The notes below the pieces were generated by a model. It made no database searches. It was not told where the DNA came from and saw nothing but the letters and a program-made list of their open reading frames with translations. A DNA stretch of 64,000 nucleotides, taken from Dipteris shenzhenensis (lineage: Eukaryota > Polypodiophyta > Polypodiopsida > Gleicheniales). This document shows positions 35,490 to 46,604 of the stretch, one piece after another. Made by a program: the position numbers and the translations under genes. Location: NCBI GenBank assembly GCA_047967505.1, contig CM106541.1. One strand, given 5' to 3'. Within the stretch, counting starts at the first letter, position 1. Each line of letters begins with the position of its first letter.

Positions 35490-35547
35490 TTGGGCTCTAA
35501 CAAGAAGATTTGGTAGTGTGTTTCTGTTTGTGAGCAGATTGTGATAG

Positions 35548-36480
35548 ATGGCCCAACCCACAAGACTGCAAATCCCACCGTTCGGCGAAAGTGAAAAGTT
35601 GGACGGCACTAACTATCCACTCTGGAAGTTCAAGATGAAGACCATCCTAAGTGCATATGAGCTTTGGGATACTACTACTGGGGTGGACGTGAAGCTGGTT
35701 GCGAGACCAAATCCAACCAATGCAGGACAACAGATAGTACCAACTGTAGATGAGATTCTCACATGGACAAGAAGAAATGCAGATGCACTCTGTTCTATTG
35801 TCTGCAGTGTATGTGATTCTGTCATGGCATTAATTCAACATGTCACCATAGTGGAGGAGGCATGGATGAAAATCAGTACGAGACCACGAATCAGACGCGG
35901 ATTCAGAATCTGGAGACTCAACTCACGAACAAGAAACTGTCTGAGTCTGAAACAACAAAGAAGTTCATCACCAAGGTGAAGAATCTATGTGATCAGATGA
36001 CTACGATTGGCATCACCATCACCAATGAGAATCTAGCATGAAGGTGCATATGGATTCTCCCACCAAAGTACGATGGTCTTGTTATGGCTCTGAATACGTA
36101 GAACAAAAATCTGCCCCTCAACTTTGAGGATTTCAGCGCGATGCTTATAGAGGAGGAGATGCGTCAAAAGACGAGGATTGTCGGCTTTCTCGACTGGATC
36201 AAAGAAAGGTAAGGGTAAGGACTCTGGTAACCCATCTTCTTCTGATGATAAAAAGAGAAAGAAGAAGATCAAGTGCTTTTATTGCAACAAGGCAGGGCAC
36301 AAGCAAAATGAGTGCCAGAAGAAGATTGCAGATGAGAAGAACGGAGTAAAGAAAGAGTCCAGCAACAGCACGCAGGCAATACCAATAGAGCTGTTCATAG
36401 CAATTGAGGAGATTTGCACGGAAGCAGTTCATGTACCTGCAGATGAATCTTAGATTATTGATAGTGGTGCATCGCGCCAC
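35548..36480 (+). pseudogene. Copia gag and protease start
   Basis: 35548-35979 opens with MAQPTRLQIPPFGESEKLDG and LWKFKMKTILSAYELWD, a copia gag (UBN2/DUF4219-like). After a frameshift and stops, 36178-36453 carries the zinc knuckle CFYCNKAGHKQNEC. The protease motif IIDSGASRHM follows right after an in-frame TAG where Trp is expected (about 36452). The equivalent gag region in the 57-63 kb copy reads MAQPARLRI... and keeps the knuckle. Confidence 0.85.
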
Positions 36481-36618
36481 ATGAGTAGTCGGAAGGATTG
36501 GTATACCTCTCTATATCCAGTAGGGAATGACATCCTGGTAGTAGTCAGTAATGATGCAAAATGTCCAGCAAAAGGAAAAGGTACGATTGCTCTCAAGTTA
36601 GATGGAGTTGTAAAATAG

Positions 36619-37692
36619 TTGTCTGATGTTCTTTATGTGCAAGATATCAAGAGGAACTTGTTGCCGGTTCACTTCGATAAGAATGGTGCACGGATTTTGG
36701 ATCTTCAAGGGAAGGTCATTGGTAAAGGTACACGGTGCAACAACATCTATGAACTCTCAACTTTCAGTGCTCGAGCCAATGTGAGCAACACTAAGCTATG
36801 GCATGAGAGGTTTGGTCATCTAAACCTTAGTTCTTTAAAGGACATGCATAAAAGTGGAATCATTGTAGACCTACCAGAAATTACAGATCTACCCGATGTA
36901 TGTGAAGCTTGCATGATGGGCAAGCAACATCGGCAGCCCTTTCCTAAAGAGGCCAGCAGGGCAAAGGCTCCTCTAGAGCTCGTTCACACGGACCTCTACG
37001 AAAAGATGGAGACGAAATCTTTGGGTGGTTCCTACTACTTTATGATACTGATCGACGACTATAGTAGAAGGATATGGATATACTTCCTGAAGACTAAAAA
37101 TGAGGCTTTTAGTAAGTTCAAAGAATGGCATGTAATGGTTGAGAAAGAAACGGGAAGGAAGGTGAAGAAGTTGAGATCAGATAGAGGTGGTGAGTTTACA
37201 TCAAGTGAATTCGAAAGTTACTGCAAAAGTCACGGGATCAAGAGGCAAAAACCCCCGCCACATACATCATAGCAAAATGGAGTAGCAGAGCACAAGATGC
37301 GCGTCATCTATGAAATGGGTAGGAGTATGATGAAAGGGAAAGATTTGCCAAAGTCTTTCTAGGCTGAAGCATGTAACACGACAGTTTACATTCTGAATCA
37401 TAGCTACATGAAGGCTGTGAACGGGATGACTCCACTACAGGCCTTTTCTGGTAAGAAACCTTTAGCTACACATTTCAAAGTTTTTGGATGTGACTGTTTT
37501 GTGCATGTCCCTGATGCTAACATAACCAAATGGGAACCGAAGAGCCAGAAGTGTATTTTCTTGCACTACAATGAAGAGGCAAAGGGTTACCGTCTCTATA
37601 ATCCTATTACCAAGAAGGTAATAAGTCGCGATGTGGTCTTCTCAGAACAGCCGCATCAATTGGAGGAGGATGCTTCCTTCCTAGACAACTAG
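36619..37692 (+). pseudogene. Copia integrase
   Basis: Frame 36619-37272 holds the GAG-pre-integrase HHCC (LWHERFGHLN ... CEACMMGKQH) and the core with VHTDLYEK (first Asp), LIDDYSRRIWIYF and RSDRGGEF (second Asp). An in-frame TAG replaces Gln just before QNGVAE. The third catalytic Glu sits in NGVAEHK, after which Arg is His. 37408-37692 carries the C-terminal region (FGCDCFVHVP, KKVISRDVVFSE). Inactive. Confidence 0.9.
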
Positions 37693-37836
37693 GACCAAGA
37701 TATCCATCCAGTACAACCACCAAGAGCAAACCGAACTCCCCCAATGGTACTTGGGAGGATTCAAGATAAAGAAGAGGAAGAAGAGCCTGTAGAACCACAA
37801 TGGCAACGGCCATTCCCGAAGTGGGTAAAGTAGCTT

Positions 37837-39495
37837 TTGGACGGCAGAGAACCTCTAGCCATTGAGGAGGAACCATCCGAACACCATCGGTCCAAGAGAT
37901 TAGAGGAGCAAAGAAGGGCACAAGAACACTTGGTCAACTACGCTTTGATGATAGAGGTGATCCGTGCTGAAGAACCCAAGAACCCAAGTGTCTTAAAGAA
38001 GCATAGGGTAATGATAGGTGGATGGAGGCTATGCAGTCGGAGTATGGCTCCATAATGAATAACACTTGGGACCTTGTGGATCGTCCACCAAAACGCAAGG
38101 TAATCGGCACCAAGTGGGTGTACAAGACCAAGTACAAGTCTGATGGCACATTGGATAAGTACAAGGCTTGGTTCATGGCAAAAGGATTCGCACAAGTACA
38201 TGGTTTTGATTATCAGGATACTTTGCTCCCACAGCTTGACTAACCATAATTCGTAGTGTTTTGGCTTTTGTAGCACAGGAAAGTTGGCCCGTGTTTTAGA
38301 TGGATGTAAAATCCACCTTTTTGAATGGAGATCTCAAGGAGGAGGCATATGTGGAACAACCACCAAGTTTTGTGATCCCGGGTTCAGAAGGTGAAGTCTG
38401 TAAACTGAAGAAGACACTTTACAGGCTAAAACGGGCCCCACGAGCATGGTACCAGTAGATTGATGCCTACTTTCTGCAAAACGGGTTTAGAAGGAGCCCA
38501 TCTGATGCAAATTTGTATATCTATAGAGGAGGCAGGTGTATGGTCATGGTCCTTTATGTGGACGACCTTGTCATAATAGGGAATCATGAAGAGAAGATCT
38601 CGTAGACAAAGAATTTGCTAGGAAGAGAGTTTGAAATGATAGACCTCGGACTGATGCATTTTTGTTTGGGGATTGAAGTTTGGTAAGAGCCAAAACAGAT
38701 CTTTATTTCACAGCTGAAGTATGCTTGAGAGATACTAAAGGCATTTGGCATGGCTGAGTGAACACAGTTGGCACTCCTATCGAGGTTGACGTGAAGCTCT
38801 CAAACAAGGATTCATCACCACTAGTGGAAGAAGCGAAGTACATAAGGCTTGTGGGTAGTTTGATTTACTTGTGCAACACGTGGCCAAACATCAGTTTTGT
38901 GACTGATGTACTAAGCAGGTTTTCCAATAAGCCCCGGGAGAACCATTAGAGGGCAAGGACGCAAGTGCTGAAATACATCAAAGGCACACTTGATTATGGC
39001 ATCACCTATACCAAGGGCAACACCTTGACCGGATTCTATGACTTGGATTGGGTAGGAGACGTGGACAGTAGGAGATCAGTGATAGGTTATTGTTTCTCAC
39101 TTGGATCTGGAGCTGTGTCATGGGTCAGCAAGAAGCAACCCACAATTGCTCTTTCTTCTATCGAGGCTGAGTACAAATCAGCATGTTTTGCCTCTTGTAA
39201 GGCAGTGTGGTTGAGTAGGATTTTAGAGGACATGGGTGCAATGCAGAACAAGCCTATGCAGTTATCATGTGACAATCATAGTTGCATGGCAATTGTAAAG
39301 AACCCTGTGTTCCACGCTCTCACAAAACACATTGAGATTCAATATCACTTTGTACGTGAGCTCATCATGGATGGAGAGGTCGACTTGGTGTACTCTCCTA
39401 CTACAGAGAATGCTGCAAACATCTTCACGAAGGCTCTTGGAAGAGACTTGCTGGAGAGGCATCTTCATCGACTTGGCATTGGGCCAAAAAAGTAA
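37837..39495 (+). pseudogene. Copia reverse transcriptase and RNase H
   Basis: 38022-38243 has the RT start (NTWDLVDRPPKRKVIGTKWV). A YVDD active site is readable near 38560 (LYVDDLVI) between stops. 38965-39495 is a 176-aa RNase H frame with GYCFSLGSGAVSWVSKKQPT, ALSSIEAEYKS and the C-terminal HLHRLGIG. Stops include TGG to TAG at about 38457. Same layout as the copy at 58.2-59.8 kb. Confidence 0.9.
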
Positions 39496-39515
39496 GTTCA
39501 CTTGCAGGTGGACAT

Positions 39516-39525
39516 TGAGGGGGGG
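39516..39525 (+). promoter_or_regulatory. Polypurine tract
   Basis: A run of G and A (TGAGGGGGGG) sits immediately upstream of the 3' LTR start TGTTAGATATC, the expected plus-strand primer position. Confidence 0.85.
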
Positions 39526-40258
39526 TGTTAGATATCAATGCTCCGCTCTCATGTAACTACACGGGAACCAGCTAACTCTACTTGTAAGACCCCCGTATGA
39601 GGAGAAGGCATTTGAGTAGCTCGGTTATCCGGTAGGTCCTAGTTTGGATACCAGATGAGAGCCATGTGTGGCCTGATGGCTGGACGGCTTTAGATAGAGT
39701 TGGCACACTGCCAACTAGGCTACATGCAAGTGCAAGAAGGCATCCCATGACTGACCGCACTGAGGGTAGATGGAGCATTTCTTGAGGCACACCACTCTCA
39801 GGCTGCGGGGCTTGTTTGGAGCCCCAGATGATCCCGGATGGCTCTGGGCCGAACGGCAACCATAGGCTAGTTGCTCGATTCTATGCCACAGTTCTAACAT
39901 GTGGTCGGTGGCCTATTTTGGGACCGACCTCTAGTCAGTCATTTTGGGCCGATTGGGTCAGTCTCCCAATTGGGTCTAACCAACTATGGCTGGTGGCTAT
40001 ATAAGAGCAAGGCCGTGAAGCCCATAATCATCACTGGCTACAACAACCCTGATTCCTTAGCATCCAACCTCTGTCCTTTACTGTTTCCAGTATGCCATCG
40101 AAGCTTCTCACATAGGAGCGCACAGCTAGGAGGTAGCGCCATCTATTGTATCAGTTTTATAGTAATCAAATTTTTTATTCTCTATACTATCTGCTTTTCT
40201 CTCTTGCATACGAGGTCTTGTTATCTGTTAAGCACAAACGTTGTATTGTTCTCTTAGA
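39526..40258 (+). repeat. 3' LTR of the 34.7-40.3 kb copia
   Basis: 733 bp, same length as the 5' LTR but with many substitutions. Starts TGTTAGATATC and ends CTCTTAGA (CA mutated to GA). The target duplication GTCTC follows. Confidence 0.9.
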
Positions 40259-40957
40259 GTCTCTCATAGTCATTAATAGAGAGATGTTTGATCCTTTGGA
40301 GGCTCCTATCAAAGTTATAACTCCTATGTATGGTCCAAGCACTAGAGAGTTGTTGACAGTTGATAAGGAGTGCTTATTAGTCTAATGAAAAAGGATGCAC
40401 AAAGACTACAATAAGAGAATTTAATTTTTGTGAATCTCTTCCATGAGAGTCTCAAGAGAGATCTTCTTAGGTTTTGCATGTGTGCTTTCTTCAGTGTGTT
40501 GCTAGAATCTCAAGGAGGTTGAGGGGCACTTGGATCATTTACAATTGGGATAAAGAGCCTCTTAATGAGATAGACTTCATCTTTTGGGTAGTATATTAAT
40601 CTAGGAAAATTTTTCTAATAGGTGCTTCTCTAGGGTAGAAATTTGAGGTAAAAAAGGATGTGGCTCCTTCTCCCTAGACATCAAACACTTAAAAGCTCAA
40701 CATTTAGCTTCGATGGGGTCAAGATATGAAATTGATTATGAAGAGGTGGTATATTTGAATAAATATGCACGAAGGTTTGGATAGTTTTTTCACATTTGCA
40801 ACAATTCAACATCTGTGAGCATAATCTTTTCCCAGATGCAAGCATTTTATTAACATTTACATGTTTCCATTAATGCATCATTTTCAATCTATTTTAATAG
40901 TATGCTATTACATTAGTGACTTGGAAAAAATCACTGGTGCACTAGATAAATATATCA

Positions 40958-41379
40958 GCGGTACCATCCATGATACTAATAGTAATAGCATTGATTCCAA
41001 TGGGGTAATCAATAGTCCATCGAGTAATACTAGTAGTAGTCTACATATTTCTAGTATTATGATAAATACTAGAGGTAATAGGGAATTTATTGGTGCTAAT
41101 GTTTACTAGGCTTCTCGCCCATTTTTTCCTTATAAAAGTGTTGCAAGAGCCACGAGTCCATAGCTTCTATACTTAGCATGGTGAGGTAAGATGGATCATA
41201 ATTGGGTCATTAGAGGAAGGGAGTGAGTGTTCATTAGGGTTTAGAAGTATCAATTACTCCAATATCTACCGTAAAGGGGTAAGGGTCAACTACTACTATA
41301 AGCCAATGAATGTAGTAGAGATTAAGGGAGGTATCCAAGATGTTATTTTTTATAAGTTTTTCTTGAAAAAAATTTAGTA
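40958..41379. other. Spacer between duplication copy 1 and the LINE
   Basis: No recognised coding sequence. It may include the decayed 5' part of the LINE. Confidence 0.4.
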
Positions 41380-43640
41380 TGTTTACTTCAACCAATGCTT
41401 GAGCTATGGGCCAAAATGCTGCCCATCATGTTAAGGTCCTATAATATCTCTTTCAAGCAGATAAAAACCTTAAGGGTTTTACGGTTGTAAACAAATATAT
41501 AAGTCAATTTGTAGTGAGGCCAGAACGTTGAGATGCTTGATAAATGGCAACTTGCCCTCAACTCACAACTCATGCCCCTGAAAGCCAACGATGCCTCGAG
41601 GAATATATAGAGAATCAAAGCTAGCGAACAATTGAGCTAGCACAAATCAACCCAGGTGTATCAAGCCTCATGGCAAACTCGTATGCCAATGCTGATAATG
41701 TAGTGACTTCTAAACTCAACCCCATTGAATTGAGACTAGAAGCAGTTTGAATGCCAAGAAACGTTTCATAGACACTGAGGGGTGGTTTTTTGCCACCTAA
41801 TTAATGCTTGATGGTTTTGAATTCAATCTTCAAGTTAGTCTTTATGCCCCAAATGTCTTGTAGAGAGAAGCTCTTTCTAGTTTCAATTGAATGCACATAT
41901 ATCCTATGAGACCAATGCCTATTATTATAGTAGGGGATTGGAATTTCAGAGATTTTATGGGTGATAGATCCCATCCCACAAAAACCTGCCTTGTCTAATG
42001 ATGCTAAAGGGTGGGAGGAGTTATTATTTAAACATGGCTTGATTGACGGTATTAAATTAGACCTAGAGGTATGGGATGGATTCTCCTAGACTAATCATTG
42101 TAAAGGAGCCGCGTTTAGAGCTGGCCATTTGCACAAATTTTACTATTCTAGTGAGGGGTGGTGAATAACTTCTAGAGTCTGCCATTTCCAATCATTTACC
42201 TCTTATCTCGCACTTTTCAATTCCTATTTTGGCAGGTCTCTTGATATACCATCTAAATTCAAAACATCTAAATTCAAAAACAAGCTGCTTGAGTTTGAAA
42301 GGTTTCAAAGGGTAATTCAAGATGCTTGGGTTTAACTAGAGTTGAGTTCAATCACCCATGCCTTAGATGTCATGCTTGTATTAGGGAGATATTACAACCA
42401 TATTTGGACAGTAAAGGCTTGGGAAAAGGACGCCAAGAAACATCAGGGTAAGTTGGAATATTTTAGATTGATTATATCATTGATGAGGGATGCCATGAGA
42501 TTGTTTGCCCAGGATCTAGTTTTAGCCACGTTGGTTACTAAGTTTGGGACTGCCATTCAAAACAAGGAGCTAGAAGAGGTAGAAATTGCAAGTATCCTTA
42601 GTAGATCGCTATGGCTAGCTTCCAAGGATTGCCTTTTTCATTTACTTTTCAAGCAATCAAGCAAAAACATCAAAGGGAAATTGTCAACCATGTGCTAAAT
42701 GGTCAAGGAAACCTAGTAACAAAATTCTGGCACATTGCATGCATTTTAATGCTAATATTAGTGATTTGGTGGGACAAGAGCCTGGTCAGCATGATGCAGA
42801 GGGCTCTTGATTATGATTTAGTTGGTCTAGACTCAAGAGTCTCAAATGTGCAAAGAGACTTGCTAGCAAATCCTTTCAAGGACTAGGAGCTTTAGGATGC
42901 TCTTAAAGTGATGAAAAAGGCCTGTTCCCTAGGCCTGATGGACTAACCTTTGAATTATTTTTTGCTTTTTGGGTCCTTTTAAAGATGGACCTAGTTGTAT
43001 GGCCAATACTTTAGTTGCCTAGGGTTTTCCATTTTAGGATGTTAATGTCTGCTTGGTCAAGTTGTACCCCAAATAATTTAGGTAGGGGATTGGAGGCCCA
43101 TCACCATGTTAAACACCTCTCACAAGGTCATGGCCAAAGAAATGGCCCTCCAAATTAGGAATTTATGTTCTCAGATAACTGATAGAGAATAGTGTGGCTT
43201 TGTCAAATCTCGAGATATTTTTGAAAATGTGTTTAATGTGTCACTTTCATTAGATTATGCTTGTGCTTTGGGCCAAGAAAGTATCATGTATGGACTGGGG
43301 ATGAGGCTAATGAAAGAGTCTACGGAGGCTTCATCATTGCTGCATTGGGCAAACTAGGTTTTGGGGATACATTTATGAGAATGGTTTAGACATTGTTACA
43401 AATGCCTTTGCATTTCATTGCCTCAATGGTGGGTTTGTTGGTGTTTTCAATTTGAAATGCTCCATGGGACAAGGGTGTCCTATTGCCCCCCTCTTATTTG
43501 CCATTAGCACTGTTCCACTCATTAATCTACTCAAAGAGTTGTAGAGGAGGGGAACTTTGGGAAACATATTTGCTCTTAGCTTTTGCTAATGACATTATGA
43601 GCTTTGCTCAATGGAAGTTTTGAAGTGGATTATGGACCAC
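41380..43640 (+). mobile_element. Decayed LINE (non-LTR retrotransposon)
   Basis: In order on the plus strand: a Cys cluster (CLSYGPKCCPSC, about 41.4 kb), an apurinic-endonuclease motif (PIIIVGDWNFRDF, about 41.93 kb) with a downstream DHLPL-like end (SNHLPLISH), a helical linker (42342-42698), then RT motifs: GPDGLTFELFFAFW (about 42.94 kb), RPITMLNTSHKVMAKEMA (about 43.1 kb), CGFVKSRDIFENVFN, CSMGQGCPIAPLLFAIS (about 43.48 kb) and LAFANDIMSFAQ (FADD changed to FAND). Frames change many times. No poly(A) tail or target duplication could be fixed. Confidence 0.85.
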
Positions 43641-44637
43641 TTCTTTAAGGATATGGGGCATCATGCACTTGGAAGATCGTATTAGATAATTTAGGAAAAT
43701 CCTAGTTCCTAGAATGGTAGTTTTGGAAGAAATTATAGCCTTTCTCCATGAAAAAACTAAAGAAATATGTGAAATAGACTAGATTGCCATGTTCATGAAG
43801 TATGAAATATGAACCACATTCTCAAATAATAAATAGAATATCAATGCCTAAACTACATTATCATCAACAAAATAAAAAATTTCCAAACCCATTAAGTGAG
43901 ATTCATCTCGTGAGCCATAATGGTGTTCAAAAACACCTTCATTATAGCTCTCTAAAATTTCCATTGATATTGAGACTCACTTTGTTGTGAGCATTCTCAT
44001 TTGAAAATCTCCAAAGCTATACAAAATCTCCCATACTGGCCATCATGTTGGGACCCTTCATGGTGTTCAAACGATTTCCAAAACACCGTTTTCAAAATGC
44101 AAGAGTGTAATTGATAACTATGAATATTGCAATGACAATGTACGAGGTCTTTAACTTGACCAAGCATTTTTGGAGGATAATGAATGCAAGATATGTAGTT
44201 GATGTAAAATCAAGTGGCAATGACAAGAATTTGATGTAAAATTAGCTGGCAATGACAATCATTTATCATGCACTTTCAATGTTTAGACTAACTAGCATTA
44301 TTGTAAAAAGGATAAATTTATATGTCATGTTGATTAGTCATTGCAAAGGAAAAACATAACAATTCTTGATGCACCATTGAAAGTGTTGAAACAAAACATG
44401 ATTCCAACAAAACTCTCAATTTCTACCCCTAGTGGGGAGAATGGCACTATTGCCAGCTCTCCACGATCTATGGGGAGAAAGGCACTAGTGCAACTCCTTC
44501 AAAATCCATTATGAATTTATTTATGAACATGTTTGCATATTATTCCCACACAAAAATTACACACCAATATACACAGCTGGCAAGAAAGGAGTAGTTCCCA
44601 TTAGTAATGAATGTATTAAGAAATACAATGTCATCAT
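43641..44637. other. Intergenic stretch, nothing recognised
   Basis: AT-rich. A small imperfect repeat GATGTAAAATxAxxTGGCAATGACAA occurs at about 44206 and 44232. No gene. Confidence 0.4.
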
Positions 44638-46105
44638 TCAAAACTCATAGTCTTCAAATGGCTCCTCTCCTGCATGCATATCATCTATGGATTCAATACA
44701 AACGTAACCATATTCTACAATATCTATGTTCATCATGGGATCAGAATAAGGTGGAACATCAAGGGAAAATACATAACAAATGTTTGGCTTTGCATTGGTA
44801 TTTCTATTGTTGTTGATAAACCCTACCACATTGCCATATTGAACATCACAAACAATATGCACAATATCCTTCATAAGGACAGTAGGGTCCTCTTGGATGG
44901 TGTACTTCTTTAGCCTTGGATGAAATCTACACAATTCTTTCCAATCTTTGTAGGAGTACCTATCACCTCCATAATGGAGAATAGTAGTCCCTCTTGGAGT
45001 CATGCACAAACAAGCCCAAGCTAGCACTTGCAATGGTTGACTCATGCACCTCAAAAGCCACATCTTTGCCTGGAATAATTAGTTGATAGGGATAGGTAAC
45101 TTCGGTGGTCCAAATGGATCTCGTTCTAGTATGTACCTACTCAAGCATGATTTGAATGTATATCTCTCTATGTCACAAAAGGTAATTCCATTTAGCTCTA
45201 CAACAATTATAGTGACTTGAGATAAAATCAAAAAACAATTTGACATTTGTATCTTCATCAAAAATATGCATTCTATAGTCGGTTTATGTAGGCCTTAGCA
45301 ATGTGTTTCTTGATATAGCAACCTTTGTACCCTATGTCTATAGCCAATTGAGAAACTTGCATAGCATTCATGCTAGAGAGTTGTGGAGAATTTGTTGAAA
45401 GTCTTATTTGGGATGCATTGAGTTCAAGCACCTGGCCATCACCACCATGGGTTTCCCTAGGGTGTACACCCTTTGGTTCTGTATGATCACCTATAGCCCT
45501 CTCTCTTAGTTGGTCTATAAGAGGAAGATTTTTTGTTTTATCTTCCATTCTTGACCATGCATGATTTTCCTCCCTCCATTCATCAAATACTTTCTAGACA
45601 AGGTTGAAATCCTTAGGCCCCTCCATCACAGGTAATTGTCCATACCTATTTGTCTCGATCATGTTGCACACATCTTTAGCTTCATGAGCAAATACTTACA
45701 TTAAATCTATGTAGCAAGATTTTTAAGATTCTATGCACCTAGGACAAACAACCATACAACTATTTTTACTGTGCATAATAGACGGATGTATTGATGACTT
45801 GGATAGGTAGCGACTCAATAGCAAGCCATTCAAGTCTAATATGCTTGTCTTTCGTGACATATCCAAATAAATTGTATGTGGATGTAGATCCGAATTCTCC
45901 TTGAAGTTGCTGGCTTTTGACTCATCCAAGGTGCTGTGTCTTCATACATGTTTGCAACAACAATAAGATTATCTACTCTTGTCCCCAAAGTTGAGTCACT
46001 ATGTTCATCCATGTTCTCATTTAAAAGTATAGGATTAATGATATTCCTTGCAATTGTCTCCATTTTTTGTGTTATGTTTTTATCTATACCTCCTATATCC
46101 ATCAT
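44638..46105 (-). pseudogene. Decayed coding region, unknown family
   Basis: Four minus-strand segments read as one broken protein: 45836-46105, 45273-45548 (extended upstream by KDFNLV...VFDEWREENHAWSR), 45079-45261 (VELNGITFCDIERYTFKSCL) and 44638-45063 (141 aa, with TTILHYGGDRYSYKDWKEL and VVGFINNNRNTN). Composition is that of a genuine globular protein with an acidic C-terminus (EEPFEDYEF). The segments are in the expected order but separated by stops or frame changes, or by introns. I do not recognise the family. A transposon ORF is the most likely source given the context. Confidence 0.4.
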
Positions 46106-46426
46106 GTCATTGATTGATTTTTGTTTTGGGTGGTATGTTCTCCTCTACATTTAATGTCTCCATATCCTTCCATGCATCATTGGTCCCCGTGGAAGTTGAG
46201 GATAATAGAAATATTTTCATCATTTAGAGTGTATTCAACAATCTCAAAGCACAAAATCATACAAAACCAATAAAGAACTATAAAGTATAACCATTATCCA
46301 TTGTTGTTCACTAATTACATTGTCTTAGTGGGGAATGTCACTAATACCAATCTCTCTAAAGAGCCATAGAGAACTCAAATACTGCACACTAGTGCCATTC
46401 TTCTCTTGGGGTGGTGCTATGTGCCT
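46106..46426. other. Spacer, nothing recognised
   Basis: No coding or repeat signal before duplication copy 2 begins. Confidence 0.4.
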
Positions 46427-46604
46427 GTCTGCATATTCTTGACTATGTGCTATTGATCAACAAATCAAAGATGGGAATCTACATCGCTTGAATGTAACAA
46501 AGCAGCTCGATGCTAGATACATGTTTCTTGAATGCTAGTAAATATTATAAAACATAAATAAAGCATTGCCATCTTTTTTGTATATATTGTTTCCATTCCT
46601 GGTG

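Larger units (their letters stand above)
34745..40258 (+). mobile_element. Complete but decayed Ty1/copia element (family 1)
   Basis: 5514 bp bounded by two 733-bp LTRs and a 5-bp target duplication GTCTC (34740-34744 and 40259-40263). The unoccupied site is preserved in duplication copy 2 near 55640-55650. A tRNA-Met primer site follows the 5' LTR and a G-rich polypurine tract precedes the 3' LTR. The order gag, protease, integrase, RT, RNase H is copia type. Stops and frameshifts occur throughout, several where Trp TGG is now TAG (for example just before the protease motif and in RT). Confidence 0.95.
33349..40957. repeat. Segmental duplication, copy 1 (with copia inserted)
   Basis: 33349-34744 plus 40259-40957 is non-coding DNA that aligns with copy 2 (46427-46604, 54517-56283). 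Shared landmarks: GATCAACAAATC, ATATGGTGTTATAGCTTAGG, a (CCCCTCCCC)n tract, and GAGAGATGTTTGATCCTTTGG. Copy 1 is interrupted only by the copia at 34745-40258. Confidence 0.85.
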
